Assembly: GCA_024167805.1 (NCBI GenBank) | Contig: CP099988.1 | Span: 1,868,001-1,932,000 of the forward strand | Length of the DNA stretch: 64,000 nucleotides | Source: Methanobacterium sp. ERen5 | GTDB lineage: Archaea > Methanobacteriota > Methanobacteria > Methanobacteriales > Methanobacteriaceae | Direction of reading: 5' to 3' | Shown: in pieces, positions 48,045 to 58,753 of the stretch | How positions within the stretch are numbered: the first letter of the stretch is position 1 | Layout: every line of letters starts with the position of its first letter | The notes under the pieces: generated by a model | What the model was told of the DNA's origin: nothing | Databases searched by the model: none | The model's input: only the letters and a program-made list of their open reading frames with translations | Translations under genes and position numbers: made by a program

Positions 48045-49078
48045 AAATAGCAGGTTTTGATATAGGTGGAGCAAACACAGATTTGGCAGTTGTGGAACTG
48101 AATGAATCAGGTGATATAACAGACATAAAAACAGATTTCAGTTACCTTCCAATGTGGGAGCGTAAAGATGATCTTGCCGATGTTTTAAAGGAATTATTAG
48201 AACCGTTCGGCGAAGTTGATGCTGTTGGAATTTCAATGACAGCAGAACTGGTGGATGCATATAAAACAAAAAAGGAAGGGGTTGAAGATATTGCTTCCAA
48301 GTCCAATGATGCATTCGATGTTCCTGTGGGTTTTGTAGGTTTAGATGGAATGATGAGCCTCAAAGAAGTATTGGATGATCCATTAAAGGCTGCGGCCGCT
48401 AATTGGATTGCAACTGCACCTCTTGCAGCTAAAATTAAGCCCAATACCATACTTCTTGACACCGGAAGCACAACCACAGATATAATTCCGGTAAAGAATG
48501 GAGTTGAATGTGCCTTGGGAAGATCAGATCTTGAAAGGCTGCAAACTGGTGAACTGGTTTACTCTGGTACTTTGAGAACAAATGTAGCTGCTTTAGTTGA
48601 GAAGGTTCCTTTAAACGATACCATGGCAAGGGTTGCATCAGAACTTTTTGCAGTCACAGCAGATGTGCACATGGTTTTAGGTAACATAACCAAGGAAAAG
48701 TACAGTGGGGTCACCATGGACGGTGCTGGAAAATCCATTGTAGACTGTAGGAGAAGAATTTCAAGGGTTGTATGTGGAGATCTTGAAGTTATAAGTACAG
48801 ATGAAATTGAAAATATCGCAGCCTACATATACTCTGAACAGGTTAGAAAAATTTCCGAAGCCTTGAAGGAGGTTTCAAGTAGGAATCATCTGTACCATGT
48901 GGTTACTACTGGTTTGGGAATGGATATAATTGCTTCCATGGCTTGTGAACTTGCAGGTCTTACATTCACAGGTATGGATAAAATATTGAAGAAGGAAGAT
49001 TGTGTTAATGCACCTGCAGTTGGAACAGCCCTTTTGATGGAGCCATACCTAACAAAAAAAAGTTTAGAAGGATTTTAA
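48041..49078 (+). CDS. mfnF: Methanofuran biosynthesis kinase-like synthase MfnF
   Basis: The 345-residue product belongs to the hydantoinase/oxoprolinase-type ASKHA fold (TIGR03123-type, once called H4MPT-linked C1 transfer protein). It has [15 protein letters not shown] as phosphate-1 loop, [14 protein letters not shown] as phosphate-2 loop and [12 protein letters not shown] near the end. MfnF condenses the furan and tyramine-glutamate units of methanofuran. It overlaps mfnD by four bases (ATGA), so the two genes are translated together. Confidence 0.87.
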   Translation: MKIAGFDIGGANTDLAVVELNESGDITDIKTDFSYLPMWERKDDLADVLKELLEPFGEVDAVGISMTAELVDAYKTKKEGVEDIASKSNDAFDVPVGFVGLDGMMSLKEVLDDPLKAAAANWIATAPLAAKIKPNTILLDTGSTTTDIIPVKNGVECALGRSDLERLQTGELVYSGTLRTNVAALVEKVPLNDTMARVASELFAVTADVHMVLGNITKEKYSGVTMDGAGKSIVDCRRRISRVVCGDLEVISTDEIENIAAYIYSEQVRKISEALKEVSSRNHLYHVVTTGLGMDIIASMACELAGLTFTGMDKILKKEDCVNAPAVGTALLMEPYLTKKSLEGF

Positions 49079-49307
49079 ATCCTTTTTTTAGGTTTAATTT
49101 TAAATATAATCTATTTTAAGGTTTAGTTATTAAATAATGAGTTTTTTAACAAGTTTTTTCATGTTAAAACTGTAAATTATTTTAAAAATCGTTTTAATTA
49201 GGTTATATTTTTTAAATATTTGTTAAGAAGTTGTTAAATACTTTAAAAATTTTATATTGACGTTTTTAAAATTACTATTATTTTATTACTGCTTAATTTC
49301 TTCTAAA

Positions 49308-49826
49308 TCAATACCATACTTCTTTAATTCCTAAAAGATATGCTATAATATTTGTTCCGAGGTGTAGGAATAAGGTTAATACTAATATAATAACGATCAT
49401 TTCCAATGGTAAAATTACAATGAAAGACGCAAAAACAAGTGCACCCACAACGAAGTCTAACTGGTCCAGTAATGGGGCTGGTTTTCCCCTTCCAATATTC
49501 AACCTTCGTTTTATAAAGCTTCCACATGCATCCCCAATAAGTGCACCGGCACCTAGGGCGAAACCTAACAATAAACCTTCAATTATATTTCCAGTTAATA
49601 ATCCCTGTATTACTCCAACTAAAGTTCCAATTAATGTCCCTATTATTGTTCCTCGTACAGTAACTCCGTTTCCTATTAACCGTCGCCCGTCACTAAAGTT
49701 ATGATTGAAATCAAGTGGTTTCCCACCTCCAAATGCTAAAGCTGTAACGTTGGCAAGGTATGCAGGTAACATAAAGTATATAGCATATGCTGATAAATTT
49801 ATTACACTGACTACACTAGAGTCCAT
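49308..49826 (-). CDS. carS: CDP-archaeol synthase
   Basis: The 172-residue product has about four or five membrane helices and the family block [18 protein letters not shown], then [16 protein letters not shown] and [18 protein letters not shown]. The last is the nucleotide-binding motif of CDP-alcohol synthases. CarS attaches CTP to digeranylgeranylglyceryl phosphate to make CDP-archaeol for polar lipids. It is divergent from, and 56 bases away from, the tetraether synthase gene, so lipid genes are grouped. GGAGGTAAAC precedes the ATG. Confidence 0.93.
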   Translation of the reverse strand: MDSSVVSVINLSAYAIYFMLPAYLANVTALAFGGGKPLDFNHNFSDGRRLIGNGVTVRGTIIGTLIGTLVGVIQGLLTGNIIEGLLLGFALGAGALIGDACGSFIKRRLNIGRGKPAPLLDQLDFVVGALVFASFIVILPLEMIVIILVLTLFLHLGTNIIAYLLGIKEVWY

Positions 49827-49882
49827 AGTTTACCTCCAATTTAAAACAAGATAATAATTATAGTTAGCTATTAAATAATGTT

Positions 49883-51385
49883 ATGGGTGGGATGATAATT
49901 ATAAAAAATACCAAAAGTCTATGCCCCATATGCCTCAAAGTTGTAGATGCCGAGGTATATGAAGATGAAGGCAAAATACTGATAAAAAAAACATGCTCTG
50001 AACATGGAGAATTTATTAACACGTATTGGAGCAATTCAGAGATTTATAACAAAGCAGAGAACTACGAAAAAGTAGGGAACGGTATTGAAAATCCACAAAC
50101 AATTGCAGATACAGATTGTCCTAATAACTGTGGGATATGTGATGAACACGAAAGCCACACAGTCCTAGGGCTTATAGATGTTACCAACAGATGTAATTTA
50201 AAATGTCCTGTTTGTTTTGCCAATGCCGCAGTTTCTAAAAAATTATATGAGCCATCATATGAAGAAATAAGGACAATGTTACGTAATTTAAGGAACAACA
50301 GACCTGTTCCAACTCCAGCAGTTCAATATGCTGGTGGTGAGCCTACAGTACGTAAAGATCTTGTTGATCTGATAAAACTTGCCAAAGAAGAAGGATTTTC
50401 ACACACACAAATTGCAACGAACGGGGTTAGACTCGCCAGATTACCTTCCCTTGCTCAGGAACTCAAAGACGCAGGTTTAAACACCGTATATTTACAGTTC
50501 GATGGCGTTACAGAGGAACCTTACCTTGAAATAAGGCAAAAGCCTCTTCTAGAAACCAAACTAAAGGCAATAGAAAACTGCCGTAAAGCAAACTTGGGAA
50601 TTGTACTCGTACCAACTTTACTTAAGGGAATAAATGATGATCAGATAGGTGATATACTCAAGTTTGCAACTGACAACATCGACATCATAAGGGGAGTTAA
50701 CTTCCAACCAGTTTCATTTGCAGGCAGAACACCTGCAGACGAAGTGGAATCCCAACGTGTAACTGTACCTGACTTTACAGAGATGGTGGAAGAACAGACA
50801 GATTCACAAATAACAGTGGAAGATTTCTATCCTGCCAGTAGTGTGACTCCAATTTCCCAATTTATAGAGGCGATGGATGGAAAGGATGCTCAAGTCACAT
50901 TCACATGCCATCCGCACTGTGGTACGGCCACATATGTATTTTTGGACGATGATAAGATGATACCTATCACCAGATTCATCGATGTCGACAGGTTCTTTGA
51001 TCTCTTAGCAAACAGCACAGAAAAACTGGAAGATGGTGGATTGGTTGCAAAGGCTAAGATCGTTGCAAGGGCCACAATGGAACTTCCAAAAACTGTGGAC
51101 ATGTCAAAATCACCAGAATCTGTAGATTTAAGAGGTATCATTACTGCAGTGTTCAAGGAAAGATCCTACAAAGCACTCGGAGAATTCCATAAAAGAACAT
51201 TATTGGTGTCATGCATGCACTTCATGGATCCATTCAACTTCGACCAAGACAGGGTTAGAAGATGTGTTATACACTACGCTGTACCTGATGGTAGGATCAT
51301 ACCATTTTGCTCCATGAACACGTTATACAGACAGGAAATCGAGAATAAATTCTCAAAACCACTGAAAGAAATGCCTAAATATTAA
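49883..51385 (+). CDS. tes: Tetraether lipid synthase, radical SAM (MJ0619 type)
   Basis: The 500-residue product has N-terminal cluster ligands (CPIC at 14-17, Cys38) and CPNNCGIC (79-86), then the radical SAM motif CNLKCPVC (104-111), and a C-terminal half with CHPHC and a late RRCVIH. This multi-cluster layout matches MJ0619, first described as a pterin methyltransferase and later shown to join two archaeol tails into tetraether lipid. It should act at the membrane, using SAM radicals. The ATG at 49892 is an alternative start. Its neighbour CarS supports the lipid role. Confidence 0.87.
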   Translation: MGGMIIIKNTKSLCPICLKVVDAEVYEDEGKILIKKTCSEHGEFINTYWSNSEIYNKAENYEKVGNGIENPQTIADTDCPNNCGICDEHESHTVLGLIDVTNRCNLKCPVCFANAAVSKKLYEPSYEEIRTMLRNLRNNRPVPTPAVQYAGGEPTVRKDLVDLIKLAKEEGFSHTQIATNGVRLARLPSLAQELKDAGLNTVYLQFDGVTEEPYLEIRQKPLLETKLKAIENCRKANLGIVLVPTLLKGINDDQIGDILKFATDNIDIIRGVNFQPVSFAGRTPADEVESQRVTVPDFTEMVEEQTDSQITVEDFYPASSVTPISQFIEAMDGKDAQVTFTCHPHCGTATYVFLDDDKMIPITRFIDVDRFFDLLANSTEKLEDGGLVAKAKIVARATMELPKTVDMSKSPESVDLRGIITAVFKERSYKALGEFHKRTLLVSCMHFMDPFNFDQDRVRRCVIHYAVPDGRIIPFCSMNTLYRQEIENKFSKPLKEMPKY

Positions 51386-51412
51386 ATAAAAAAATTTGTG
51401 GGGTTGTACTTT

Positions 51413-52402
51413 TTGATCATTGAAACTCCCTCAAGGTTGCATATTACACTCATTGATCTAAATGGTGTTCATGGAAGAATTGATGGTGGTGTGGGATTAA
51501 CCATAGATGATCCCTGCCTTCAAATTGAAGCTGAATCTGCAGATGGTGGAATCAGTACGATTTTCTCAAACAAAAGTCAAATGATCCCAGGATTAATGGA
51601 AGACTACTCCAAGAAAATCGAAGGGGCAGCATCAAGAGTAGTTCAAGCCAGGGAATACTCTGAAGGCTTTAAATTCAAGGTAGATGCAGCATACCCTCCT
51701 CATTCTGGATTGGGATCAGGAACGCAGCTTTCATTAGCTGTAGCTAAGCTGATGACAGAGTTAAATGGAGAGACATTAAATGCTCATGACCTTGCAAAAA
51801 TTGTTGGAAGGGGAGGAACTTCAGGGATAGGTGTTGAATCATTTGAAAATGGTGGTTTTATAATTGATGGAGGGCACAACTCCCATGATAAATCCAATTT
51901 TCTACCTTCCTCAGCATCCTCTGCATCACCACCACCAATCATTGCAAGGTACAATTTTCCAGAGGACTGGAAGATAGTGTTAACCATACCCGATGTTGAG
52001 AAAGGTGTTTCGGGATCTAAAGAAATTGACGCCTTCCAGAAGCACTGTCCAATAAAGCTTGAAGAGGTTGAAAAGTTATCACACCTCATACTCATGAAAC
52101 TCATGCCTGCTGTTGTCGAATCAGATTTAGATTCATTTGGAAGTGCCATAAACATTATCCAGAATACAGGATTTAAAAAGATCGAAAATAAGTTACAGAG
52201 TGTTCATATTAAAAGAATCATGGGAGAATTAAGAAATTCTGGAGCTGCCGGTGTTGGAATGAGCAGTTTTGGCCCTACAGTATACTCTGTTACAGACACC
52301 AATGTTAAAACAGTGATGAAGGAAGCAAAAAATTCCATCAAAGACATTGGCGGCCAAGTGATCCAAACACAAGCACGGAACCATGGAGCTAAAATTTTTT
52401 GA
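51413..52402 (+). CDS. Beta-ribofuranosylaminobenzene 5'-phosphate synthase
   Basis: The product of about 329 residues starts IIETPSRLHITLIDLNG, as the family does, with the GHMP-type glycine block YPPHSGLGSGTQLSL (about 95-109). It joins p-hydroxybenzoate to PRPP with loss of CO2, the first step toward tetrahydromethanopterin. TTG at 51413 is chosen because homologues start right there; GTG 51398 is possible. The hacB gene follows closely, so methanopterin and coenzyme B genes are linked. Confidence 0.92.
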   Translation: MIIETPSRLHITLIDLNGVHGRIDGGVGLTIDDPCLQIEAESADGGISTIFSNKSQMIPGLMEDYSKKIEGAASRVVQAREYSEGFKFKVDAAYPPHSGLGSGTQLSLAVAKLMTELNGETLNAHDLAKIVGRGGTSGIGVESFENGGFIIDGGHNSHDKSNFLPSSASSASPPPIIARYNFPEDWKIVLTIPDVEKGVSGSKEIDAFQKHCPIKLEEVEKLSHLILMKLMPAVVESDLDSFGSAINIIQNTGFKKIENKLQSVHIKRIMGELRNSGAAGVGMSSFGPTVYSVTDTNVKTVMKEAKNSIKDIGGQVIQTQARNHGAKIF

Positions 52403-52425
52403 TAAAACTAGTAGAGGGACGACAT

Positions 52426-52917
52426 ATGGAAAAATTAGAGGGCAAAGTTTGGAAGTTCAGGGACAGCATCGATACCGATGTTATAATAGCTGGAAGATAC
52501 CTCCGTACATTCAGTCTGGATGATCTTGCAAGTCACGTGATGGAAGCTGAAGATCCTCATTTCGCAGAAAATGTTGATGAAGGAGATATAATTGTTGCTG
52601 GCTGGAATTTTGGTTGTGGCTCATCAAGGGAACAGGCACCTGTAGCCCTTAAACATGCAGGGGTTTCAGCCATCATAGCAAAGTCATTTGCGAGAATATT
52701 CTACCGAAACGCCATAAACATTGGTCTGCCAGTAATAACAGCAGATGTAACTGCGCAAAAAGGAGATGAAATTTGTATAAATCTTGAAAAAGGTGTTATA
52801 CTCAACAAATCCACAGGTTTGGAGTTTAAAATCCAGCCGTTCGACAATTTCATGCTTGAAATCCTTTCAGATGGTGGACTTGTCAAACATTACTTAAAGG
52901 TCAAAGAATCACAGTAA
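52426..52917 (+). CDS. hacB: Homoaconitase / isopropylmalate isomerase small subunit, YLRT type
   Basis: The product of about 163 residues is a swivel-domain subunit of the aconitase family with GWNFGCGSSREQAPVALK and FARIFYRNAINIG. Residues 25-28 read YLRT. In Methanocaldococcus the Arg of YLRT distinguishes the homoaconitase small subunit from leucine-pathway LeuD, which lacks it, so coenzyme B synthesis from 2-oxoglutarate is the likelier role. The large subunit is not in this window. ATG 52426 follows a weak GAGG. Confidence 0.87.
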   Translation: MEKLEGKVWKFRDSIDTDVIIAGRYLRTFSLDDLASHVMEAEDPHFAENVDEGDIIVAGWNFGCGSSREQAPVALKHAGVSAIIAKSFARIFYRNAINIGLPVITADVTAQKGDEICINLEKGVILNKSTGLEFKIQPFDNFMLEILSDGGLVKHYLKVKESQ

Positions 52918-53132
52918 AAGGAAATTTTTTTATACCCCTACTTTTTTTGACTCAGTCATTTTAAAAACTTCATACATCGGAGTTTTAAAAATTTGCATTA
53001 ATTGTATCAATTCCTTTTTTTGATATGAAAATGTTGAAAATAAATATTCAATGGGTACATATTGATCAAGGTACATAGTATAAAACGAAAATTAAACAAA
53101 GAAAATAGATTAAATAGTTCAGGAAGTTAAAA

Positions 53133-53759
53133 ATGAATTGCACTCAATGCGGGTCTGAATCCTGCGAAATACTAAAGTCCAAGGGTAAGAAATCCAAGGA
53201 ATTATTACTACAATGTAACGAATGTGGAAACATATTCAGAGAAACTGTAGAAGTTGAAAAACCATTAAAAGTGAGGGTTGTTGTAAGTGAATACGAATCA
53301 TCCCACAAAACATCTGTTGATGTGTATCCAGATGAAGTACTTGAATTTGAAGGAATGCTTGATCTAGGTGGAAGACCTGCTCAGATAACATCCATAGAGA
53401 ACAATAGGGGTGGAAGGGTCATGGTTGCAAATGTATCAGATATTGATACAATATGGGCATCATACGTGGATACACCCGCAAGAATCGGTATTTCTGTTGA
53501 TTATGGGGGAAGAATTCTCTCAAGAAAGGTTGAAGTAGACAGGGAATTTGAATTTACCATTGGTGATGTAGTGAAAATGGGAACTGAAATCTTCAAGATA
53601 CGGGCAATGAAAACCCAAGACAGAAAAATGCGAAAGGGTTTTGCCAAGGCATTTGTAATAAAAAGGGTTTACGGAAGACCAGATAAAGATTTAAGACGTT
53701 ACAATTATGATTTAACTTCCAAGATTGTTGAAATTTCAAATGGTAGTGTAGATGAATAA
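53133..53759 (+). CDS. HVO_0476-type zinc-finger protein
   Basis: The 208-residue product starts with a zinc ribbon (CTQCGSESC...CNECG, about 3-32), then a beta-rich body with GRPAQITSIENNRGGRV and FTIGDVVKMGTEIFKI, which looks like an OB-like or TRAM-like fold. The family is broad in archaea and probably contacts nucleic acid, but no function is set. Its stop overlaps the start of the isoaspartate methyltransferase gene (ATGAATAA), so they form an operon. Confidence 0.82.
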   Translation: MNCTQCGSESCEILKSKGKKSKELLLQCNECGNIFRETVEVEKPLKVRVVVSEYESSHKTSVDVYPDEVLEFEGMLDLGGRPAQITSIENNRGGRVMVANVSDIDTIWASYVDTPARIGISVDYGGRILSRKVEVDREFEFTIGDVVKMGTEIFKIRAMKTQDRKMRKGFAKAFVIKRVYGRPDKDLRRYNYDLTSKIVEISNGSVDE

Positions 53760-54402
53760 AAGAAGAGAACTGGTTAACACGTTACGAGATATGGGCTACA
53801 TCAAAACTGAAAAGGTTAAAAAAGCCATGCTCAATGTGCCAAGGGAAGAATTCATGACTCCCGAAACCAGGGATCTGGCCTATTTAGACAGGCCAATACC
53901 ACTCAAACATGGACAGACAATTTCAGCCCCACACATGGTGGCTATGATATGCGAACAACTAACCCTCAAACCTGGAATGAACGTTCTAGAAATAGGAACT
54001 GGATTTGGATACAACGCAGCTGTTGTAGCTGAAATTTTAGGTCCAGAAGGACATGTTTACACCATAGAAAGGATCGAAGCCCTGAAAAAAAGGGCAGAAC
54101 AAAATCTGAGTAAAACAGGATACACCAATGTTGCAGTAATTCATGGTGATGGAACCGGGGGTTATCCAGAAAAGGCACCCTACGATAGGATATATGCAAC
54201 TGCCAGTGCACCTAAAATACCAGATCCACTCATGGATCAGTTAAAGGTTGGAGGCAGATTATTGGCCCCAATTGGTGAAGATCCTAATTACCAGGAACTT
54301 ATCTGTATTTTAAGAAGGGGAAAAACAGAATATCAAACATTCAATCTTGGAGGAGTAGTATTTGTGCCAATGATAGGTGAACATGGCTGGCCCGAAGAGT
54401 AA
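53752..54402 (+). CDS. pcm: Protein-L-isoaspartate O-methyltransferase
   Basis: The 216-residue product has the Pcm motifs: PREEFMTPETRDLAYLDRPIPLKHGQTISAPHMVA, SAM-binding VLEIGTGFGYNAAVVAEI, and PYDRIYATASA. It methylates damaged isoaspartyl residues to start their repair, using SAM in the cytoplasm. The length is typical. It overlaps the zinc-finger gene by eight bases and is thus translationally coupled to it. Confidence 0.95.
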   Translation: MNKRRELVNTLRDMGYIKTEKVKKAMLNVPREEFMTPETRDLAYLDRPIPLKHGQTISAPHMVAMICEQLTLKPGMNVLEIGTGFGYNAAVVAEILGPEGHVYTIERIEALKKRAEQNLSKTGYTNVAVIHGDGTGGYPEKAPYDRIYATASAPKIPDPLMDQLKVGGRLLAPIGEDPNYQELICILRRGKTEYQTFNLGGVVFVPMIGEHGWPEE

Positions 54403-54656
54403 ACCCCGATGTGTAAAGATATATATGGTTTTATAATAGAATGTTAAGTTACAACCAGGGTTCAAAACACGATTAAAAATGTGTTTGAATTAGCTGTTTG
54501 ACTATCTTTACAAAGAAAAATATAGATTATAATGGAAAATGTTTACTCAACCGTTTTTCTAGAAATAATAGAAGATACGCAGTTAAAAAAGCTTTAAATA
54601 CGGCATATTTTTTGACTAATTTTTTACTAATTTACTATCAAACTTAAAGGGATAAC

Positions 54657-55934
54657 ATGAAGGTATACATTGAAACAGTAGGATGTACATTTAATCAAGC
54701 CGACTCACAGATAATGGCAGGGATACTCAGGGAAAATAGGGTTGAACTAGTTGATACTGCTGAGGATGCAGACACGATCATAATGAACACATGCTATGTG
54801 AAACATCCAACCGAACAAAAGGTCCTGACCAAGATCAAGAAGATGCAGGAACAGTATCCAGAATCCAAACTCCTGATATCAGGATGCATGGTTGAGATCG
54901 ATCCAGAAAAACTGGCAGTTGCAGCACCAGAAGCAAGTTGGATAGGGCCCCATAAAATTAAATCAACCTATGAAATAGTTAATTCAGTTCATGAAGGAAA
55001 CATCGTCAGAGAAACAGGATTTTCTTCAGAACCCAAGGTTGGCCTGCCTAAAGTTCGTACAAATCCAATCATACACATAATCCAAATATGCGAGGGATGT
55101 GATGGTTTCTGCACTTACTGTTGTACCAGATTTGCAAGGGGAAGAATACAAAGCTACTCCTCAGAAATGATTAAAAAAGAAGCAGAACAAGCAGTTAAAG
55201 AGGGTTGTAAGGAAATACAGCTCACAGCCCAAGATACTGCTGCGTATGGAAAGGATACAGGGGAATCTTTAGCAGATTTAATCAGCATGATCTCGGATAT
55301 AGATGGAAAATTCAAACTCAGAGTGGGCATGATGCATCCAAAGAGCATAATGAACCAGGTTGAACCCATAATTAAAGCCTTTAAAAAGGGAAAATGTTAT
55401 AAATTTCTTCACCTACCAATTCAAAGCGGGAGTGACACCGTACTTCAGGACATGAATCGATGTCATACTGTGGATGAATATAAAACCATAGTTTCAAGGT
55501 TCAGGGAAGAAATTCCAGACATTTCAATTTCTACAGACATAATTGTTGGATATCCAACAGAGACAGATGATGATTTCAAGGCAACTCTCGATCTCATCAA
55601 GGAGTTAGAACCTGACTTTCTCCACATATCAAAGTATATGCACAGACCCGGAACAACATCATCCCAACTTGAGGAAATTGACCATAGCACAATGAAAAAG
55701 CGTTCCAAAGCATTAAACGATCTTAAAATGGAAATTGCCATGAAAAAGAATAGTATGATGGTAGGATCAAAACAAACCATCCTGGTAACAAACAAAGGTC
55801 GTAAAGGAGGGTATGTGGGTCGTAGTGATGGCTATAAAACAGTGATTATAGAAGCTGCAGAAATTGGAAGTTTCGTTGATGTGGTGATCAAAGATGCTAA
55901 ACCCACCTACTTGATGGCGGAATTAGATCAATAG
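54657..55934 (+). CDS. tRNA t6A methylthiotransferase (e-MtaB/CDKAL1 type)
   Basis: The 425-residue product has the methylthiotransferase front VYIETVGCTFNQADSQIM and NTCYV, and SGCM, whose Cys hold the auxiliary cluster. The radical SAM motif CDGFCTYC follows at about 150, and a TRAM domain fills the end (residues about 365-425). Members of this archaeal/eukaryotic branch attach the methylthio group to t6A at position 37 of tRNA. The gene is preceded by a 250-base gap with no supported gene. Confidence 0.93.
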   Translation: MKVYIETVGCTFNQADSQIMAGILRENRVELVDTAEDADTIIMNTCYVKHPTEQKVLTKIKKMQEQYPESKLLISGCMVEIDPEKLAVAAPEASWIGPHKIKSTYEIVNSVHEGNIVRETGFSSEPKVGLPKVRTNPIIHIIQICEGCDGFCTYCCTRFARGRIQSYSSEMIKKEAEQAVKEGCKEIQLTAQDTAAYGKDTGESLADLISMISDIDGKFKLRVGMMHPKSIMNQVEPIIKAFKKGKCYKFLHLPIQSGSDTVLQDMNRCHTVDEYKTIVSRFREEIPDISISTDIIVGYPTETDDDFKATLDLIKELEPDFLHISKYMHRPGTTSSQLEEIDHSTMKKRSKALNDLKMEIAMKKNSMMVGSKQTILVTNKGRKGGYVGRSDGYKTVIIEAAEIGSFVDVVIKDAKPTYLMAELDQ

Positions 55935-55994
55935 AAATTTCCAACCAAAATTTATTATTAGATTCAAATCAAATATTTTAGAAGTGGTGAACCA

Positions 55995-56615
55995 ATGTCA
56001 TATCTTGTGTGTGAACAATGCGGTAAATATTACGAGCTTGAAGAGGGTAAGACTTCTTTCAGCTACGAAAAATGTGAGTGTGGGGGAAAATTATCCTACA
56101 GAACTAATTTAGACAGAACAACAACTGCAGCAAACCCTGTAACTTCAAACAACAAATGTGAAAAATGTGGTGCTGAAGTACCTACAAACACTGGAATATG
56201 TAACAACTGTGGAAATCACAGTGAACAAATTGGGATACAACAATCAACTGGACTGAGTATAGCAGGTGTGGCTGTGGGTTTTGGATTCCTATTGTTAACC
56301 ACCCTGATTGCTGTATTCGCACTTTTTGGAAGTAATATTCCACTGAAGGCTGAAGATATTCCCTACAGATTGTTAATAATATTTGGAGTAACTGCAACAA
56401 TTGTTTCAATACTCTCAGGATTAGTAGCTTCTTACATAGGGGGAAGTACAAAATTCCAGGATGGACTTCTTAACGGAGGACTTGTAGGTGTTGTTCTAGG
56501 AATTTTAGTAGCACTCACCAGTGGAAGTGTGGCTTCAGTTGGAGTTCTTTTGATATTCAGTTTCCTATCTGGTATGGGTGGATTAGTTGGAACTGTATTA
56601 AAAAGGAAGTATTAA
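55995..56615 (+). CDS. Zinc-ribbon membrane protein, TIGR04086-like
   Basis: The product is 206 residues. The soluble front has two zinc-ribbon pairs (CEQCGKYY...CECGG and CEKCGAEV..CNNCG), then four membrane helices (about 88-110, 123-145, 155-175, 183-203). It has Gly-rich loops GLLNGGLVGVVLGI like small membrane proteins of the DUF/TIGR04086 type. The role is unknown. It lies 60 bases behind the tRNA-modification gene. Confidence 0.68.
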   Translation: MSYLVCEQCGKYYELEEGKTSFSYEKCECGGKLSYRTNLDRTTTAANPVTSNNKCEKCGAEVPTNTGICNNCGNHSEQIGIQQSTGLSIAGVAVGFGFLLLTTLIAVFALFGSNIPLKAEDIPYRLLIIFGVTATIVSILSGLVASYIGGSTKFQDGLLNGGLVGVVLGILVALTSGSVASVGVLLIFSFLSGMGGLVGTVLKRKY

Positions 56616-56665
56616 TTTAAAATATAAATTACCACAATAAAACCAGTTAAATAAATAAGTAGGGT

Positions 56666-56857
56666 TTATCTCCCTCTTAACATCTTTTTACTCAATTTTT
56701 CAAGTTTCTTAGTTTCTTTGAGTTGTTTTTCAATATTTCCATCTCTAATTACTACAGAACCTGTGTATCCACATTTGGAACATTCCCATAAAGGGGCGTT
56801 TGGATTGTGTATTTTCATCATCTTTGAACCGCAACGAGGACATGAACTTGAAGACAT
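56666..56857 (-). CDS. Small zinc-ribbon protein, RNA polymerase subunit M-like
   Basis: The 63-residue product has CPRCGSKMM and CSKCGYTG separated by about 16 residues, the layout of TFS/RpoM N-terminal ribbons, followed by a basic helix (KQLKETKKLEKLSKKMLRGR). It lacks the second ribbon with the DE acidic hairpin of true transcript cleavage factors. It may be a nucleic-acid-binding adaptor. It is convergent with the zinc-ribbon membrane protein. Confidence 0.72.
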   Translation of the reverse strand: MSSSSCPRCGSKMMKIHNPNAPLWECSKCGYTGSVVIRDGNIEKQLKETKKLEKLSKKMLRGR

Positions 56858-57130
56858 GCTACTTCACCTCTATAGATTTATTAAAACATATAAAATAATT
56901 AATACATCCTTATACTTTATTTTATTTATATCTTCCATTTGTACCCAAAGATAACATTAACATTGAACATGTGAAATAGATTTTAAAAAACAGATCAAGG
57001 GTTAAAATTGATTTGAACTGATTCAATAGGTAATGGTTCTAGAAACTGAATTAACCTCCTTTAATTTTCTAGTGTGTTCTCAGAAAAAAAGGAAAGTAGA
57101 TAATTTAAAACAAAGCAATTATTCTTAATC

Positions 57131-57829
57131 TTATTCTTCATTACGTGTGTTTATTCCTGATTTGTAAATTAGGGCCAGCGATCTGCTGAGATACATGTAG
57201 AAAATTGATGTTAGAACTACTGCAATGACAATTCCCACAATATAGTTGATGTATATAGATATTAAGATTATTATCCCTTTCAAGACTACAAAAATAATTA
57301 CCGTAGTTAAATACCACATAATAAGTTTTATCCACCCAATACTTTCCAATCTCTCTAATATTTCAAAGAATTTGAATGCAAAACCAACTTCACTGTTATT
57401 ATTTGCCATGTGTGCAATTGAAATAGCAAATATTGGAGCAATGATGAATGGATACAGTAGTGATACTAAAAGAATTGATGATGCTGAATACATACTTCCC
57501 AACAGCAACAACAAAAATACTGGAATGCTGTAAATGATAATCACTAGAAAAACTTTGATACCTCCAATTACTATTTGGACCAAATCAAGAACCTTTGGAA
57601 GTTTTGCATTTCCGTCTAATGAAGATTTAACATTCCAGAGAATGTAACCAAATAAAAACAAGTAGACTACAACTGAAATTAAATTTATCACTACCATATT
57701 GCTCTGTATTTCTGTTACAGGGATATCTCGTACACTCGCAATCACTACGAAAATTCCAAAAATAAGAAGGTTTTTCCAATCAAAAAATGGATATCTCACT
57801 GAATCTCGAATTATTTCCCCAAGTTTCAT
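57131..57829 (-). CDS. DUF4013 membrane protein
   Basis: The product of about 232 residues starts MKLGEIIRDSVRYPFFDWKNLLIFG, the classic DUF4013 front, and has five or six membrane helices. DUF4013 proteins are widespread in Methanobacteriales and some haloarchaea, with unknown function. ATG 57829 lies behind GGTGGAGG and is preferred over the in-frame GTG at 57847, which falls inside that ribosome-binding site. Confidence 0.8.
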   Translation of the reverse strand: MKLGEIIRDSVRYPFFDWKNLLIFGIFVVIASVRDIPVTEIQSNMVVINLISVVVYLFLFGYILWNVKSSLDGNAKLPKVLDLVQIVIGGIKVFLVIIIYSIPVFLLLLLGSMYSASSILLVSLLYPFIIAPIFAISIAHMANNNSEVGFAFKFFEILERLESIGWIKLIMWYLTTVIIFVVLKGIIILISIYINYIVGIVIAVVLTSIFYMYLSRSLALIYKSGINTRNEE

Positions 57830-58145
57830 ATTCTTTACTTCCTCCACCTAAATTAATCACGTACTATTAGGGATATGGCATAATAAATTTATAATAACAA
57901 AATAACTTCCCAAGTGAAACTGAATAAGTTTATAATAAATTAATGTAAGATAATATTTTGTCCATGAAAAACATCGAATTTAATATATTATGCCCTATTA
58001 TTTAAGGACAATAACCCTATTATTATCCATTTAAATAATAATTAACAGTTCCTTAATAATTTGGACAGATTTGATCGTGTTTAAGATTCATAAAATGCAA
58101 AGGGTTAAATAGGAATAGAGTTATATTCAAGATGGACGCATTTAG

Positions 58146-58217
<72 letters not shown>

Positions 58218-58219
58218 TT

Positions 58220-58753
<534 letters not shown>

